Of a stretch of 64,000 bases of DNA, positions 33,605-46,462 are shown piece after piece. The stretch is from the NCBI GenBank assembly GCA_026260175.1, contig JAKCWW010000797.1:9344-73343 (forward strand), given 5' to 3'. The notes below the pieces were generated by a model. It saw only the letters and a program-made list of their open reading frames with translations. It was not told the DNA's origin and made no database searches. Numbering within the stretch: the first letter of the stretch is position 1; each line of letters begins with the position of its first letter. This stretch comes from Reticulitermes lucifugus (lineage: Eukaryota > Arthropoda > Insecta > Blattodea > Rhinotermitidae). A program made the translations under genes and the position numbers.

Positions 33605-36600
33605 TTTTTACCACAAAGCTGAAGAGCAATTTCCTACTACCACCGGGTTGTTATGTTACAACCTACAAAAATTTTACCTTCACAAAATTTGCAAATTTTT
33701 TCAAGATTTATTAGCATACACCACCTCTTGTCCGTAATATAAGGGGTGTTAGCATTCCTTCCGCCTCACAGATTCCGGCGTCCAAGATGTTGTTGTTAAC
33801 GATCTTAGGAAATTAAGTTAAGATGCTGGGTGACCTCTAGTGACACGAGTCATAACGTCCGTACCAAATTTCTTGAACATCCGGTGCCTGGTTCAGAAGT
33901 AGAAATTCTGCAAACGCGGACAGCATGCTTGTCTCATAAACCTAATTTTTATTTTTTTCAAGGAGAACGTAGACTACTAAGAAATATTTAAATATACATT
34001 CAGATATCTTTGTATAGTTGTAACCCATATTTTGAAGCGGTTAGCCAGTCAGTCCAGATTAACACTGTGTCTCTACACACAGACATACGGATTAAATCGA
34101 TTGGAATATTTGTGTAGTTGATGTGGATGTGTTCATCTGTATTTCAGCACACAAATATAAACTGAATGATTTGAAGCACAGACAACTGACAGGGAATATT
34201 ACGGTCCAGCGCCTTTATCGACAGACTTCTACAACTTTTCCATGTTGTCCCAAATGGCGGTACATGTCGTACATTTAATGTGTATGCCTCACCTATTCTT
34301 CTTTCACGTGATTTACTGAAAACAAAAGTAGCACACTGCTTATTGGCTGTAGCTGAAATGTTTCTCATTTAATTCACTCAGTGACTGGCACGAACACCCA
34401 TGCAGGACCTTCTCCTCCCATGCAATTTCAGCCCATTTCACCCCTGTGGACCATCTTCTCACGCCCAGACAAAGCCTGTGAAAATCTTTGTTCTTCATCA
34501 AGCCGCCTGTTTCTTGTTCTACCAGCTCTGCTTCTTTCTTCTGCACGTCTTCCAAAATATTCCTTCTTCATTGTTATCATCCTGCATTCTTCCTACATGT
34601 TAAAACATAATTTTCTGTATCTGATCTCTGCAATAACGTCCGATTTTTTAACTCGTGATTCTTTCAGTTCACTGTTCGTTCCCACTATCCATTCCACTCC
34701 TTAATGTGTCCCTCTTTCGCCGTAACACATACCCATTTATAGGCCCTGAGTCTCTCCAAGTATATTCCTTGTATCTCTTATCTCTTTCATTTTCTCCTCT
34801 CTCTCTCTCTCTTTACTACAAGATGCTCTCATATATGATTTTTCGATGATTAACCATAAGGTCCGGGCTTCCAGAGCAGACACTTTACGTCTAAATGAAA
34901 GTTAATTATGCCATGTCCGTTATATTATTCCCTGTTTACTTGCTTCATATTACTGCATTCCGTTGCTCGGTCCCTCAACAGCAAGTGAGGGGAGGTAATT
35001 TCCTTCTGATCTTTATCATCCCTCCTAATGACAAGTCGAAGCCACCTATAAGCAAATCTTTCCTATAGCTTCTTGAGCGACTAAGTTTGAGGCAGGATCT
35101 GCTGTACTTTTGTCTCTGAAGGTACATTAATTAACAACATTAACGTAGCTTCGCATAGTTGCTGCTGAGCTGTTAGCATCTCGCGGAATCTCACTGAACA
35201 ATATTGTGGAGACAGTAAGATGCAAATGCCTTTAATTAATCAACGTACCATCCCTACTACCCCTTCACTTTGTCTTCGTCAAAGGCATATTGACTTCAGG
35301 AAGCATTTCACGGAATATTCAGTTGCAGTTTCTGAACAACGCGCTTCCATAACTGAATGCACATGTAGTTTGCAACAGCAGTTAAGTTAATAGTTCCGAG
35401 AGAGTGTGGGCTAAGTTTTTGTTCTAAGTTATTTATTTTTGTTTTAATTTTGTAAAGCTTTCGGAGAAATGACATAGCTACTTAGCCTGCTTATGCTATA
35501 ATCAGCCATTCAGGGGTAGCAATAATTCAGTCTTCATACCATAACACACAACTTAAAATAACCCCCGTTGCACACATTTTATTTCCTTATATGGAACAAA
35601 ATGTTATTTGCTAATTATCTGCTTCCAAATGGTTCATTACCGTAATTCTTTATACGCCTAGCCCTTGTTTTACGCCCCACTTATTTTATGTCTTTTGCTT
35701 TAACGCCCCTTGTCAATACACATACCACTTCTTAATTTACACCCTCTCATTTTTGTTTAAAGCCCTTTGGCTACCTGCTCTCTCTTCCACTAGCCCTTAC
35801 CTATTCCATTATTTCTTATGGTAATGCAATTTTTTATTTACGCCCACTTTCAAGAACGCAACTAGGGCGCAAATCAAGGGCTTGGTGTCAGTAGATCCGA
35901 GCTACATGAACAGCCCATTGCAAATTCTTTCATTCGTTATGTGTGTAACAGAATTATTTCATTGCAATACTTTCTTTTTGGATGATCAAACCTGTCAGTA
36001 TATTTTAATATTGTTCTCACGCCTAACGATATCTACCATAATTTTTGTCGGGAACAAAGTCAACATTTACTGCCATGTGACACATCTCAACGCAGTAATG
36101 TTTCGTACAAAAATAGTGAAGGGGTCGCATTTTTATCTGGTTGCAATATATAATCTACTGTCATCAAAACGGCATGCACGAATGCCTTTTCGTGAGAGGA
36201 CGTTAAGAGTAAAAGAGATAAAATTGCATACGTGAAACCTTGATAAAGTAATCTTTGTCTGATAATAGGGTAACAGAATCAAAGAATGAGGTGGTGAGAT
36301 AGCTACGAAATGGACAGATGATAGAAACATAGAGAAAAATTTAGTCAGAACGCCTGACAGAAGTCACTGCGGAGACCTAAGCTTGGATGGGGATAGTGCT
36401 GGAATGGATTTTCGAGAAATTTGTGTCCAAATGGGGAATAGCTTCATACCCTTCAGTGTGGTCTCTAGTGTCGGGCTATTGTGAACGTGGTATGATGGGC
36501 TGTCGGACTGGGTGAGCAAATGTTAGCCCAGAAGTATTCTGCTTTATGATGTTAGTTAGATGCTCAGTATTAAACGTTTTTGACAATAATAATTTTAAGA

Positions 36601-36894
36601 TAGTGTTATATTTAAAGAAGTTCTATTAACATGCATGGCTGTCAAATGCCACATTCTGTAGTGTCCCTATAGTTCTGACATCGACCATCAGGTAGGATTT
36701 CTTGATGTTTAGTTAGAATATGTGCTATCCTGTTTACTCTACCTTGTGACACAAAATTACTACCTATATAACTTAAATTTCATTGGTTTGTTCTGCACAA
36801 AATACCGACGGTTTTGAAAAATATCTAGCGAAGTCTCAACAGAGCATTAAATATAAAACTGCCTTCGCCGTTTGGAGATAATTATTGTTGAAGA
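33605..36894. other. long stretch without recognised genes
   Basis: 3.3 kb with only short unmatched frames (the 107- and 117-codon plus frames at 34381 and 35882 have no recognisable domain). A TC-rich run is at 34794-34812. A weak family 1-like stretch (CGGGCTATTGTGAACGTGG) near 36473 is too short to call. Confidence 0.45.
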
Positions 36895-37010
36895 TTTAAG
36901 TCTTCTTGTGTTTTAGGCAGTATAGACTGGTAGTCGAATTGTAAATAGTTACCGATTTTTCGAAGGACAGTATTGCCCTCATCTAGCGGATCAAGCACTC
37001 CAAGAAGACG
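36895..37010 (-). repeat. hammerhead-like repeat core
   Basis: The minus strand reads CTAGATGAGGGCAATACTG, TCCTTCGAAAAATCGGTAAC and on to ACCAGTCTATACTGCC. This keeps the core order with an eroded first box. Flanking AAGTCTTCTTG and CAAGAAGAC form an outer inverted repeat. Confidence 0.45.
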
Positions 37011-37200
37011 GAGAACCTCAAATTATTCGTATTTTTTTCACGTAAACGTCTGCATTGTTCTGTAAGATTATTCATTCTTTCTAGACTTAACTTAACCAAT
37101 ACTAAACATTCCCTGTAGTTGAGTACGAAGGTTAAACGTAGTTAATAATCCTTACCCCTTGCCTGCCTACTGATCTAAGCCGGTTACATCCGCCTCTCGG

Positions 37201-37236
37201 CCCCATAACCCCTTTTCGTAAAAAGGGGTTATGGGG
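37201..37236. repeat. perfect 16-bp hairpin with CGTA loop
   Basis: CCCCATAACCCCTTTT (37201-37216), CGTA, then its exact reverse complement (37221-37236). No T-run or gene end nearby suggests a terminator. Confidence 0.95.
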
Positions 37237-37819
37237 TTAATGTTCTACGCTTTTGCCTCCAGGCCCTATCCGTCTTCCAGTGGTTTCATCACCATAATTC
37301 TTATCTTATTCTCCTTCATTAAAAGGAGAAATTAGATTCATGAAAGCACAATACTTTCTGTGTGCGTGCGTGTGTGTGTGTGTCCTTTCATATTTTGAGA
37401 GTGGAACAATTTTAGTAAAAAATTGTGTGGGTGTTGTGCTATTGAAAGTCACTCCGAAGGCCGTACCTTTTTTAACTTTTTTAAATGAGTTATAGGAACA
37501 TTGCGAACCCGCAAATTTATGACAGCGCAGTAGCGACAAGCACTATATGGTCCGGAACTGACGTGTCGTAACTTGTATTGCAGAAATATGCCAACTTGTT
37601 GAGGTAATAATTTTGCACGTCGATTGTAAAATAGCAATATGGTGGCCTGCAAAATATTTGTCTTTCATTTTTGCAGCGAGTGCTAATAATCGAATGGCTA
37701 GGCTCCTGAAATCTGATAGAGATTATAAGCGTGCCTGCTAACGAGATGTCATTTATAACTCAGCAGTTACAAACACGGAGACGATGCAGAATTTTAAGGA
37801 ACGACAAATATATTACTAA
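37237..37819. other. no recognised feature
   Basis: Short GT run at 37363-37382. No gene or repeat recognised. Confidence 0.45.
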
Positions 37820-38115
37820 TAAATACCAAGAGAAGTATTATAAAGTGTCAAGGAGAAAAAGGATCATCCTACTTACTATAAAACAAAGGAAAGCTAACTG
37901 AATTTGTCACATCTTTCGTAGGAACTGCCTTCCAAAACACGTTCTTGAAGGAAAGATAGAAGGGACGGGCAGACGAGGAAGAAGACTTAAGCAGCTACGG
38001 ATGACGTTAAGGAAACTGTAAGATAATGTAAATTGAAAGAGGATGCACTAGATCGCACTGTTTGGAGATCTCACTTTGGAAGAGGACGTGTAACTGTCGC
38101 AAGACAGACTAGGTA
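37820..38115 (+). pseudogene. LINE family 2 relic, C-terminus
   Basis: The frames read KQRKANWICHIFRRNCLPKH, then VLEGKIEGTGRRGRRLKQL, and after a frameshift LKEDALDRTVWRSHFGRG. This is the family 2 order RKANWIGHILRRNCLLKHVIEGKIEG, TGRRGRRRKQL, LKEEALDRTLWRTRFGRG. It overlaps in content with 58472-58628. Confidence 0.8.
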
Positions 38116-40836
38116 ATTTTGGGGAATAGATATGAGTGACTAAAAATGTGTGCAACAGTTCAGTAGACTTCATAGTTCCGCCCGGAATTCGTCGTTTATA
38201 TATGTATTGTCTACATACCCGAGCAACATGCTCAATCCATTGAACGGTCATTCAATTTCCTCAATAACAGTGGTTGATAAATATATATATCATTGCTTTC
38301 TTGGTCATGTAACCTTCTAAATTTCTCAGTTGGTTAATTTCATTGTGTATCTTTTGGAGCGATATGTTTCAAACAGTTTCTTTAAATATGTGGGTTCTAG
38401 ATGGCATGCTAAAACGTTGTGAAATGAATTACAAGCATTCCCTGAAGTTATTCGCGTTGAATCATGGGCTTCAATTTTGTTTCTTATCCTCTTATAGATA
38501 CTTCTGTTTTAAAATGAAATTTAACGTTGCACGTACGCGATAATGCAGTATTAATATTACACAAAAATTACTGTTCACCCCTGTTGTAATAGCAAGTAGG
38601 TAAAGTGCTGACAAGTTCCTGCCGTCCTCCCATTATGCAACTTTGTGTCTACTCTTCTGCAGCGTACCAACATGACGGGATATTTGCTACAGTGAGGGAT
38701 GTGTTTTGTTGTAAGCATGTTTGTTGCACTCCGTCCGTCTATAAATACGCGGCAGATTCGTGAAGACGTCATTCGTAGAACGACATCTTCTCCCTTATTC
38801 ATAAGTTATACTTGAAACTTCTCGTCTCTTGTGTCAATAGGGTGTGTATAATTCGCTTTACTTCAAAGATTAGTAGCTTCCGAGGTGGTGGCAGCTTGTG
38901 GAGATCACGAAGAAAAATTTATAAATAGTACAACTTGTTCGCCATGTCAGAGTTACAAAACTATGTATTTTGAAATAAATCCATTTCTATGATTCGACCT
39001 CTTTTGAGCGTCAATGGATTAGTGAATTCAAAATAAAAGTACTATAGTACTTCTCGTTAGCGTTTTTAATCATGTATTTAACCTTTAGGGCAAGAAATAA
39101 AGAATCTGCGAAGCATGGAGTTCATCTAAATAATGCTAAAACTAACGTACCTACATTACAGAAAACACAGCGTCTTAATTACAGAGGCCATCTCTTAGCG
39201 CTGTTCAAGGCAACAGTCGCTGTTTATTCTGAGAAACATGCAAAAAAAATTCATTTTGCTGGAAAAATTCATAGTGTTTTGGTGTTGATGGAGGTGGTAT
39301 ATGTATGAACTCATTGAACACTGAACAGTTATGGTCCTGTGTTCTCATTACCTTACCGTGTGGTACGTTTATAGCCGGCCATAACACGCTCCAGAGCCTG
39401 CTTTGTACACCTTTCATCCTCAAGACCTATTTCGGTGAACGTACCATAATATATTCTCTTTAAAATTCTACAGTCATTCCTTGTCTCCGCAGTCGTGGCT
39501 ACATACTCATCCGTTGTAGACTCACTGATTTACATTCTGTACAGTTTTGCTGTAATAAATCTCTATGTGTGCCTCCTTCTTAGAACCTTCCTACTGCGAA
39601 ATAGTATACCTCCTTCTTTTCTACTTCTATTTATACTATGAAGAGCGGAGTATATTTCGGTGGGACAAATTGTGGTCAGTGCCTGATCTGTCTGCATATT
39701 GTGTTTCCAAAGGCGTTATTAGACACAGCAGTTTGGAATATTCCGTAATCTTTTCAGCACTTTCAAATTTGGTTCTGGTTCAACCGTAATAAATAAATAA
39801 ATAAATAAAACAAATTAAAAGAAGTAAAGATCTGTCGGTGTTACGTGGTGTGCAACGATTTTTCCAATTACTAACGTGTCATCAGTAGATCCTTTCCCAT
39901 TTGCCGCTCGATAATCCATTAGCCCAGTCCCCCGAGGGTGACATTACTCAGACGTACTATCCTATATGTTTCCTACAAAGTCTTTACTTAGGGCGTCCCA
40001 AAGATGTTGTGAGTGTCAACAAACTTCCACCGTGAAAGTAGAGGAAGCTACAAATCAAATTGTATACGGAAGATACAGAAGTCCTTCAAACACAATTGTA
40101 CCTGGGTTTAGTTTGTGATACGGGTTATGAGTTACAGACAAGTGTTTAATTAAGGCGCAGTGACTATGTTAGAAGAAGAAACTAGATCACGTAATAAGTT
40201 GATGGCATTTTGCTTTGAATGCGGCTCGGTTAATTAGGCGGTTTCTTTACACGTGGATTTAATGTTATAAGAGTCTATTTTACTGACTTTCCTAGATCTC
40301 AAAGTGTTACAGTTATTTACAGTTAAAATTTGAAATTGAATTAAAAGAAATATACATACGATTATTTAATCTCCAACCCGGTCGTGATAGTATTAGCTTC
40401 GGTTCAAAAACTAATGATTTTATTTGTTAAAGCCCTTCAAACTACAGAATCGTGCTGTTTGCACAGGAAATAAGGTTTTCTTAGTATTTAATACAATTCA
40501 CTTCATTGACTGTAGAAATGTTTGGACCCTTTATATTTATTAATATTCGTCCCATAAGAAAATGAATTTATTACATTCATTTCTCCAGATTGCTGATACA
40601 GAAATAAAATTCTTACTAATTCCATTTTCTAAAATCCTTCCAGCTATACACACAGCCATGATACGTACAAGTGAATTTTTTCGTGACACTCTACGTCAGT
40701 AGTGACATTTTTCGTCTATTTTGTTTAACAATATTCAAAATATAAAAAATATCTTTTTAGAGTTATTCAGGCTCTTAATGCAGCGATATTATTTGTAAAA
40801 AACGTAACTTTTCTTAGTTCTCTGGTAATTCGCATA
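38116..40836. other. long stretch without recognised genes
   Basis: 2.7 kb of AT-rich sequence with an AAAT run at 39788-39808. Frames up to 78 codons have no recognisable domain. Confidence 0.45.
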
Positions 40837-42691
40837 CAGTAGAATCCCGATTATCCGACCTAAACGGAACCGAAAGGTGATAGAATAGTCGGAAACGTCC
40901 TATAGTAAGGAAGACTAATACAAAAACAAGGGAAAATATCAACCCAATATAAAATTCAATGTATTATTCAATTACGAAGAAACTGACAATAAGGTAAAAA
41001 TGTTCACCCTATAACCTGCCATGAAGACACAGAGGGGGATTAGAGGTATACCTCTACTCTTTCTTTAACGTAGGCACTCTAAGGCGGTGGATGGTTAAGG
41101 CCACGCCCCGGACGGTTTACCCCCGGAAATGACCCGGTATACATTGTACAGGAGGCTAGGTGGGCCCCACGGCCGGTCTGGACGGGTGCGGAAAATCTCA
41201 CCCCCACCGGGATCCCATCCCCGGACCGTCCAACCCGTAGCGAATCGCTATACCGACTACGCATCAAAAAAACTCACAAAAATAATATTTAATATAATGT
41301 AAATTTGTAAATTACATTTTAATTTTGAGGAAATGAGTAATGTGTATTTTTTTCTAAGCCTCGTTCTGTCTTTCTGACAAGGTCACACCAGCGCCTGTAG
41401 AGCAGTAGTATGTCTACAGCTGTCGCTTCCCTTTGTTTTTCAGCGTAGCAAATTCGGTCTTAACAGCCTTCATCCTTTTACTGTGGCTCATTCCATCAAC
41501 CCGTCTACCCCTTCTTCATCGTATTCTAATGGTCTTCGCCAGTACGACTAACTAGATCACTATGTGGTCTCTCAGCTGTTGTTCATCCTCTTGATTCATC
41601 CTGTCCTATTTGTCATCATAATTCACATTTTCACAGCATGGTATGATTTATAAAAAAGGGACGAGATTTTCGTAATTTCCTTGTGTTAACTCTGCCCTTT
41701 TATCTTCAAATTGTTTTCCTTCTACTGTAAGTAACTTTCACCTCGATTGCGCCACTGTCTTTGCTCGATTTCCTACCAAGCCTGGGCTGCTCAATAAACA
41801 CAACCTTTGAAGTTTATTTTCTTAAAGTTTTCTAGTATTTCCCTTTCTTCATCAGTGACTCAATAAGTGATTGAGAAATTATTCCTTATTTACCGGTAAT
41901 TTTTCTGCACAGATTTTAAGCTGGCTGACTCCATAACCTTTGTTTGCAGCGATATACGAGTATTTAGTCTGTACTATCTGTAAAGTTGGATTATTTTTCA
42001 ATAAACTACTTCTGAAAAATACGGCCCTCTTTTTGGAAGAGGTCCTCTTACTGCTTGCGTTTTTCTGACTTTGTTTTTGTAAAGTACAAAAATTAAGTTC
42101 ACTCAAATTCAGTACTCACAGTTTTATCCCTTTATGTCAGACTTTATTTGACACTCTGGCAGAAAGCCAAGTTTCAGTTTACCTTCTTTTTCTCTTCCGG
42201 TCACAATTAGCAACCCTGCCAACACTATATTCTTCTGACACTTTTCTCGTAACTTCGCCTGTATCCAGTCTTTTTCAGGCTTCAAGTTTTTATTCCATGG
42301 AAACACCCAGGTTCTCTTTTCATTTAACATGTTAATGAAAAACTACTTTCTGAGAAATTAGTAACGTCCGTCAACAATCGGAAGCACACAAGTGCACCGT
42401 GTAGTGGAAGGCAGTAATGAGAGCAGAATGAAAAAACTGACAGGCGGTACATAGAAGAAATTTAGTCAATAAACAATGTACAAACACAAACGTGGACAAT
42501 TAAAATGTAGACACATGAACGTGGTGGGGAGTGTAATTCATTCCGTTGGATTTTGAGTTTATTGTTGAAAGACATAATGATCCTTGCAGACTGAAAGTTT
42601 ATAAATATAACACGGCATTCTGATGACGAGAAGCTCCGGATAAAAAGTAAGTATGTAACCAAAGTCCGATAATTCGGACGGTATTGTAATG
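40837..42691 (-). mobile_element. Tigger/pogo DNA transposon, internally deleted
   Basis: The left end CAGTAGAATCCCGATTATCC follows a TA at 40835. The right end, complemented, reads CATTACAATACCGTCCGAAT, another Tigger-type terminus, flanked by TG where TA is expected. Minus-strand coding traces run from right to left. N-terminal DNA-binding pieces come first: EEYSVGRVANCDRKRK, then SKKRAVFF and YGVSQLKICAEKL, fitting the CENP-B-type helix-turn-helix order ending RYGVRQLSICGEKLSA. These are followed directly by C-terminal pieces: ENFKKINFKGCVY, AAQAW, MSHSKRMKAVKTEFATLKNK. The DDE catalytic domain of some 200 or more residues that belongs between them is absent. A SINE C is nested at 41009-41264. 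Confidence 0.75.
41009..41264 (-). repeat. tRNA-derived SINE, family C, nested in Tigger
   Basis: Near-complete family C: the tail side has CCAGAGGGGGA-like AGAGGGGGATTAGAGG, the body GACCCGGTATACATTGTACA, and the head GCGAATCGCTATACCGACTA. The B-box (GATGGGATCCC) is mutated. Younger than the Tigger insertion it sits in. Confidence 0.85.
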
Positions 42692-43384
42692 TGGGTTTGA
42701 ACTCTTCGAATGATTGGCGGACTGTATTGCAAACGGTTTACTTTTTCCATAAGTAAATTTTTCTGGGAACTTCGTTTGTTTAATGCGGGAATGTTACAGC
42801 GTGAACAACTTTTAGTGCATTCTGAATGTAAACCTGAACTAGTGCACAACACCAAAGGAAAGCGAATGTTCACTGTTAATAGTAAACTTTCTAATGTGTA
42901 TTGCGTAGTAAAATTCGGAAGTCGCGCAAAACAAGAATGTGAGACAAAGCAGGAAGTGCCTCGCAGCTTAACGGTTCGCCGTGGTGTGTCGGCAACTCTT
43001 CCGACAGAGCTGTAATGTGTGCAGAGCGAACCCGCAGGCGAATGAAGTTTTAACACAATTGTTAAAACTAGGAGACAGCAATAGCTAATGTTGTACCTTA
43101 GGATGGAAACATGACCTGTAGCATTGCATTTGTATCCTGAAATGTACGACTGTAATGGCTTACTACAATGTTACGTCACACTGCAGACACTACTAATGAC
43201 GGCAAACCTCCGTCTTATGGAACGCCACGCTTTGGCATTTGACTTCCTCTCACTTGGCATGTTCCCATTCTGACTTCCAAGCACAAGGAACCGCCCATCG
43301 TGTGGAATTCTTAGATTTGTAAATATTAAATTTGGGCTGGGACATGAGAATTGCTGTTTTCCCTAAAATAATTTCTCTTAACGG
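42692..43384. other. no recognised gene; longest ORF of the window noted
   Basis: A 165-codon minus-strand frame (43056-42559) overlaps the Tigger right end and a 101-codon plus-strand frame. Neither has a recognisable domain and the overlap with a transposon end argues against a gene. Confidence 0.35.
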
Positions 43385-43500
43385 CGGACAATGAGTATCC
43401 TTGAAGATGGGACCGATAGGCTGCCCTGAAACATCGGTAACAAACTACCAATCTACGCTGTGTAACATCCCAGAAGAGCGAGGATCTCAATAGCTACCGT
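43385..43500 (+). repeat. hammerhead-like repeat, FWDITQ family
   Basis: Reads CTTGAAGATGGGACCGATAG, GCTGCCCTGAAACATCGGTA, then CAATCTACGCTGTGTAACAT and CCCAGAAGAGCG. GGG and CCC can pair as stem II ahead of GAAAC. ACCGAT and ATCGGT can also pair as a competing hairpin. This is the same tail as copies 1 and 2 in the opposite orientation. Confidence 0.65.
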
Positions 43501-43867
43501 CTTCCGTATTCGACAATTTAAGAGACTATTCTCTGTTCGTCTGATCTGGTACAGCTTTATGTTGGTCTAATAATAACTTACGTATTGGTTTGTTTGCTAC
43601 AAAATTGTCGTCATCCTTCTCAGTTCATATATGTATCCACCTAGCCCTCCAAGTACAGTGACTTATGTAGGTATTAATAAATCAAAGGTAGCTACAAAAA
43701 TGACATCAAAATTTATTGCATAAATTTCTCAAAATATTCCAACTTCTAAAAATGAAACACAATCTAGGACTTTAATCACCTTGCAGAAAAGAACGAGACC
43801 AACGTGGACACGTCTTTGAGGTGCTTCAATTGAAGAATGTAAATGACTGCGTTACTGCCAATCAGGC

Positions 43868-44143
43868 CACTGTTTTTTTTTGTGGTGAAGGGCCCCGCAG
43901 CAGAAGCTACGGACGCACCGCAGCCTAGAGGCTTATTGTGCAAGATGAAGGGAAAGATGATTAGTTTTTTCGTTTTTCCAAGTAATGGAGCACCGGTGGA
44001 ATGAAACTGACAGGGGAAAACCGAAGTACTCGGGGGGGGGGAACCTCTCCCAGTGCCACTTTGTCCACATAGACTGACCCGGGATCGAACCCAGGCCTCC
44101 GCGTTGAAAGGCCGGCAACTAACCGCCTGAGCCATGGCACGGC
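43868..44143 (-). repeat. tRNA-derived SINE, family B, full length
   Basis: On the minus strand: GCCATGGCTCAGGCGGTTAG head, CTGGGTTCGATCCCGGGTC B-box, body with GTACTTCGGTTTTCCCCTGT and GAATGAAACTG on the complement, ending near CTTCACCACAAAAAAAA. The nine-base CCCCCCCCC run is a local expansion. The 119-codon minus frame is a translation of this SINE. Confidence 0.9.
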
Positions 44144-45369
44144 CTTATCTCCACTGTTACCCATCTTACTGCACTTTCTCCCTTGCCCTCTGTTTCCGGA
44201 ACAGCTACATCTCATTCTGCAAAACCTTCTGCTCTCTCCGCTGGGCCTTGTCGTCATGCTGCTGGATGTCCTTTATTCTGAGAGCCAAGGAACTCTGGCA
44301 GAAGTTTTCTTCTTTTGCTATAAATCTCACTTTCACCTTTTCAACTTCGTATCTCTGACACACATTGTTACTGGGAGTTCAGGCACTAGAATTATTTTTT
44401 TCAGTTTTACGTAAAATTCGCTTACATATAAAGAGTTTTTATAAAAATAAATGTATATATAAATTTTATAGACAGAGTACAACAATCAAAGGCTGCATTC
44501 CTTGAATATTTGTTAGAACCTAGGAGAGAACACCAGGTATATTTTTCTAGACGATGCCTTAACATTTCAGCACCGTACCCTCAGCATCTAGGGGCAGAAT
44601 AATAATTATCCACATTTTCGTATTAAGATAATATTTGAGTCACGTCAGTTATATTGGTACTGGTAAGAATGGTATGACAGAAAATTTCTTCGTTCGCCGC
44701 AAATTAATATGAAAATTGTCTGCGAATTTAAGGGAATTCTTTGTAAAAAAAATTTGGATTAATTTTAGTTTTGAAAGGGTTAATGCCCTTTCATTTTCTT
44801 CTGAACAAAGAGTTCGTGCTGTAAATTTTATATACATGATTGTAATTACCATTTATGTTATATGCTATGTGCGCAGGCGCAGTTTTTGATAAGCTGTCGT
44901 AATTAAAACCTGTCATGAGCTGCAGTTTTTAGTTTTCTTGGCTGTTTCTTTTTTTATTCATGTAGGTTAGGTTATGGTCTGTTGTGTTATTTGGTTTCGT
45001 TTCCCGTTTTGTTTGTTTGTTAGGAGCGGTCTTTATTCCAGTTTTTTTCAGGCAGTACCTGTCTGACAGTAAGTATGGTCGGTGTTATAATAAGTGTGAT
45101 TTAACTTGTTACTGTCGTGTTTTGCTTTTACTTATATTCTTTGTTTTACTGTCTTTGGTGCTGTGGTGTGAGGCATGTAATTTTATTATACTGTAGGAGA
45201 TCATGTATGATAACCTGTAATGTATTTACAAGTATATTCTCCTCTAAAGTAGGCTGTATGAGTGGAAAAATAAGAAATAGAGCATATAATGAAGAAATGA
45301 GATGTTTTAAAATGTTATTCATTTCCACAAACAAGTTTTTCTGGGAAGCGACTGTATTTACGGCAAGGG
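44144..45369. other. no recognised feature
   Basis: AT-rich; the 115-codon plus-strand frame 45117-45464 runs into the next repeat and has no recognisable domain. Confidence 0.45.
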
Positions 45370-45478
45370 TGCGGTACCTTGAAAATGGAGGCAGCAGGGT
45401 ACTCCGAAATATTGTCTTCCACCTACCAAACGACACGGTGCCATCTCCCAGAATACTGTATTAGCGCCGTGGTCGTGG
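45370..45478 (+). repeat. hammerhead-like repeat, FWDVAPC family
   Basis: Reads CTTGAAAATGGAGGCAGCAG, GGTACTCCGAAATATTG. The complementary strand gives VFWEMAPCRLVGG, the widespread spurious peptide VFWDVAPCSLVD of this repeat class. Confidence 0.6.
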
Positions 45479-45612
45479 TCTATGGTGGGTAGAATATAGG
45501 CTACGGGGTTTGATTCCCTGTAATGACAAGAGAGTTCAGTGATTACCGCGGTTATTTCCTGGGAGCAAAGCGGCCCAAGGATGAATTTTACCACTCGTCA
45601 CTATCTAGTGCC
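45466..45612 (+). repeat. SINE family D
   Basis: GGCTACGGGGTTTGATTCCC B-box region, GGTTATTTCCTGGGAGCAAAG, GACCACTC-like ACCACTCGTCAC and AGTGCCTAG. The head A-box is eroded and the 3' quarter missing. Confidence 0.6.
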
Positions 45613-46462
45613 TAGATTATAAATTCTTTTAGTTATTTGTCCATTCCTCTTTTTACCTTCATTTGGTGGAGGTAAATTAAACACACGAACAAATTTACCT
45701 TTTACTGGTGTGAGAACCTCATACCACAGTTCATATGAAGCTTATAATAATACTTTGTGTGTCTGCTTTTGTTTTAAATTATGTAGCGTGTGAAGGGCCT
45801 CAGATACACATGACCGCTCTCCCAGATGTATGTAGATTGGATAGCCTGTACGATTCTGTTAGTAGTTTAGAAACTCTGCCTCTTTAGACTAGCAGACTTT
45901 GCAGAAATATATCTCGTGTAACGTAAGTCCGACCATCTGTCAGGATAAAGGGAAAGCGCTAAGGGAGGACGTTGATTGTAATAATGTGCTGCCTGTGCGG
46001 ATGTATTGTACACCTCAGGGCTGTAAGCGACGGCACTTAAGAGAAAACCGAAATATGCGGATAATAACATGCACTAGTTCCGCTTTGTCTGCTAGGTACC
46101 TCACAACAGCTATGTCCTCCTTTCTGGCTCTAATACGCTAAAGACCAGACCCCACAAACAGCAGTGTTAAATTACTTACAGTGTCTCTTATCCTTTATTG
46201 AAATCGGTTGAGCTGCTGTGGTAACCGCATTTAAGTATAACTACTGGTACAGCTACAGTCGCCCTAACTTTAGATGAAATATAGGAGGAATTCTATAGCT
46301 TGTTAATCAGAGCGCGAAACTGCGTCTTGTTTTGAACATGGAGAAAAGGAAATCGATGCGCCTGAAATTAAAACTTCCAGCCGCACAAGAATAAGCTTAC
46401 GTACAGTCATTAAATACTCCAGTGACACACTGGCAAAACAGAGATGTCGTAATGAGAGGGAG
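45613..46462. other. no recognised feature
   Basis: No gene or repeat recognised. Confidence 0.45.

Noticed and set aside
36340-36560. Another LINE family 1 tail
   Set aside because: Only one short stretch resembles the family; too weak to call.
37201-37236. Transcription terminator
   Set aside because: No upstream gene, no T-tract, and a eukaryotic setting.
42559-43056. 165-codon ORF as a host gene
   Set aside because: Overlaps the right end of a Tigger transposon and a 101-codon frame on the opposite strand, with no recognisable domain.
11771-44041. G homopolymers of 8-13 bases (about 11771, 18807, 26125, 44033) as G-quadruplexes
   Set aside because: Single uninterrupted runs, some inside SINE copies where relatives have shorter runs; local expansion or sequencing error is the simpler reading.
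43776-44135. 119-codon ORF as a gene
   Set aside because: It is the translation of a full-length SINE family B; the same peptide-like strings arise at other copies.
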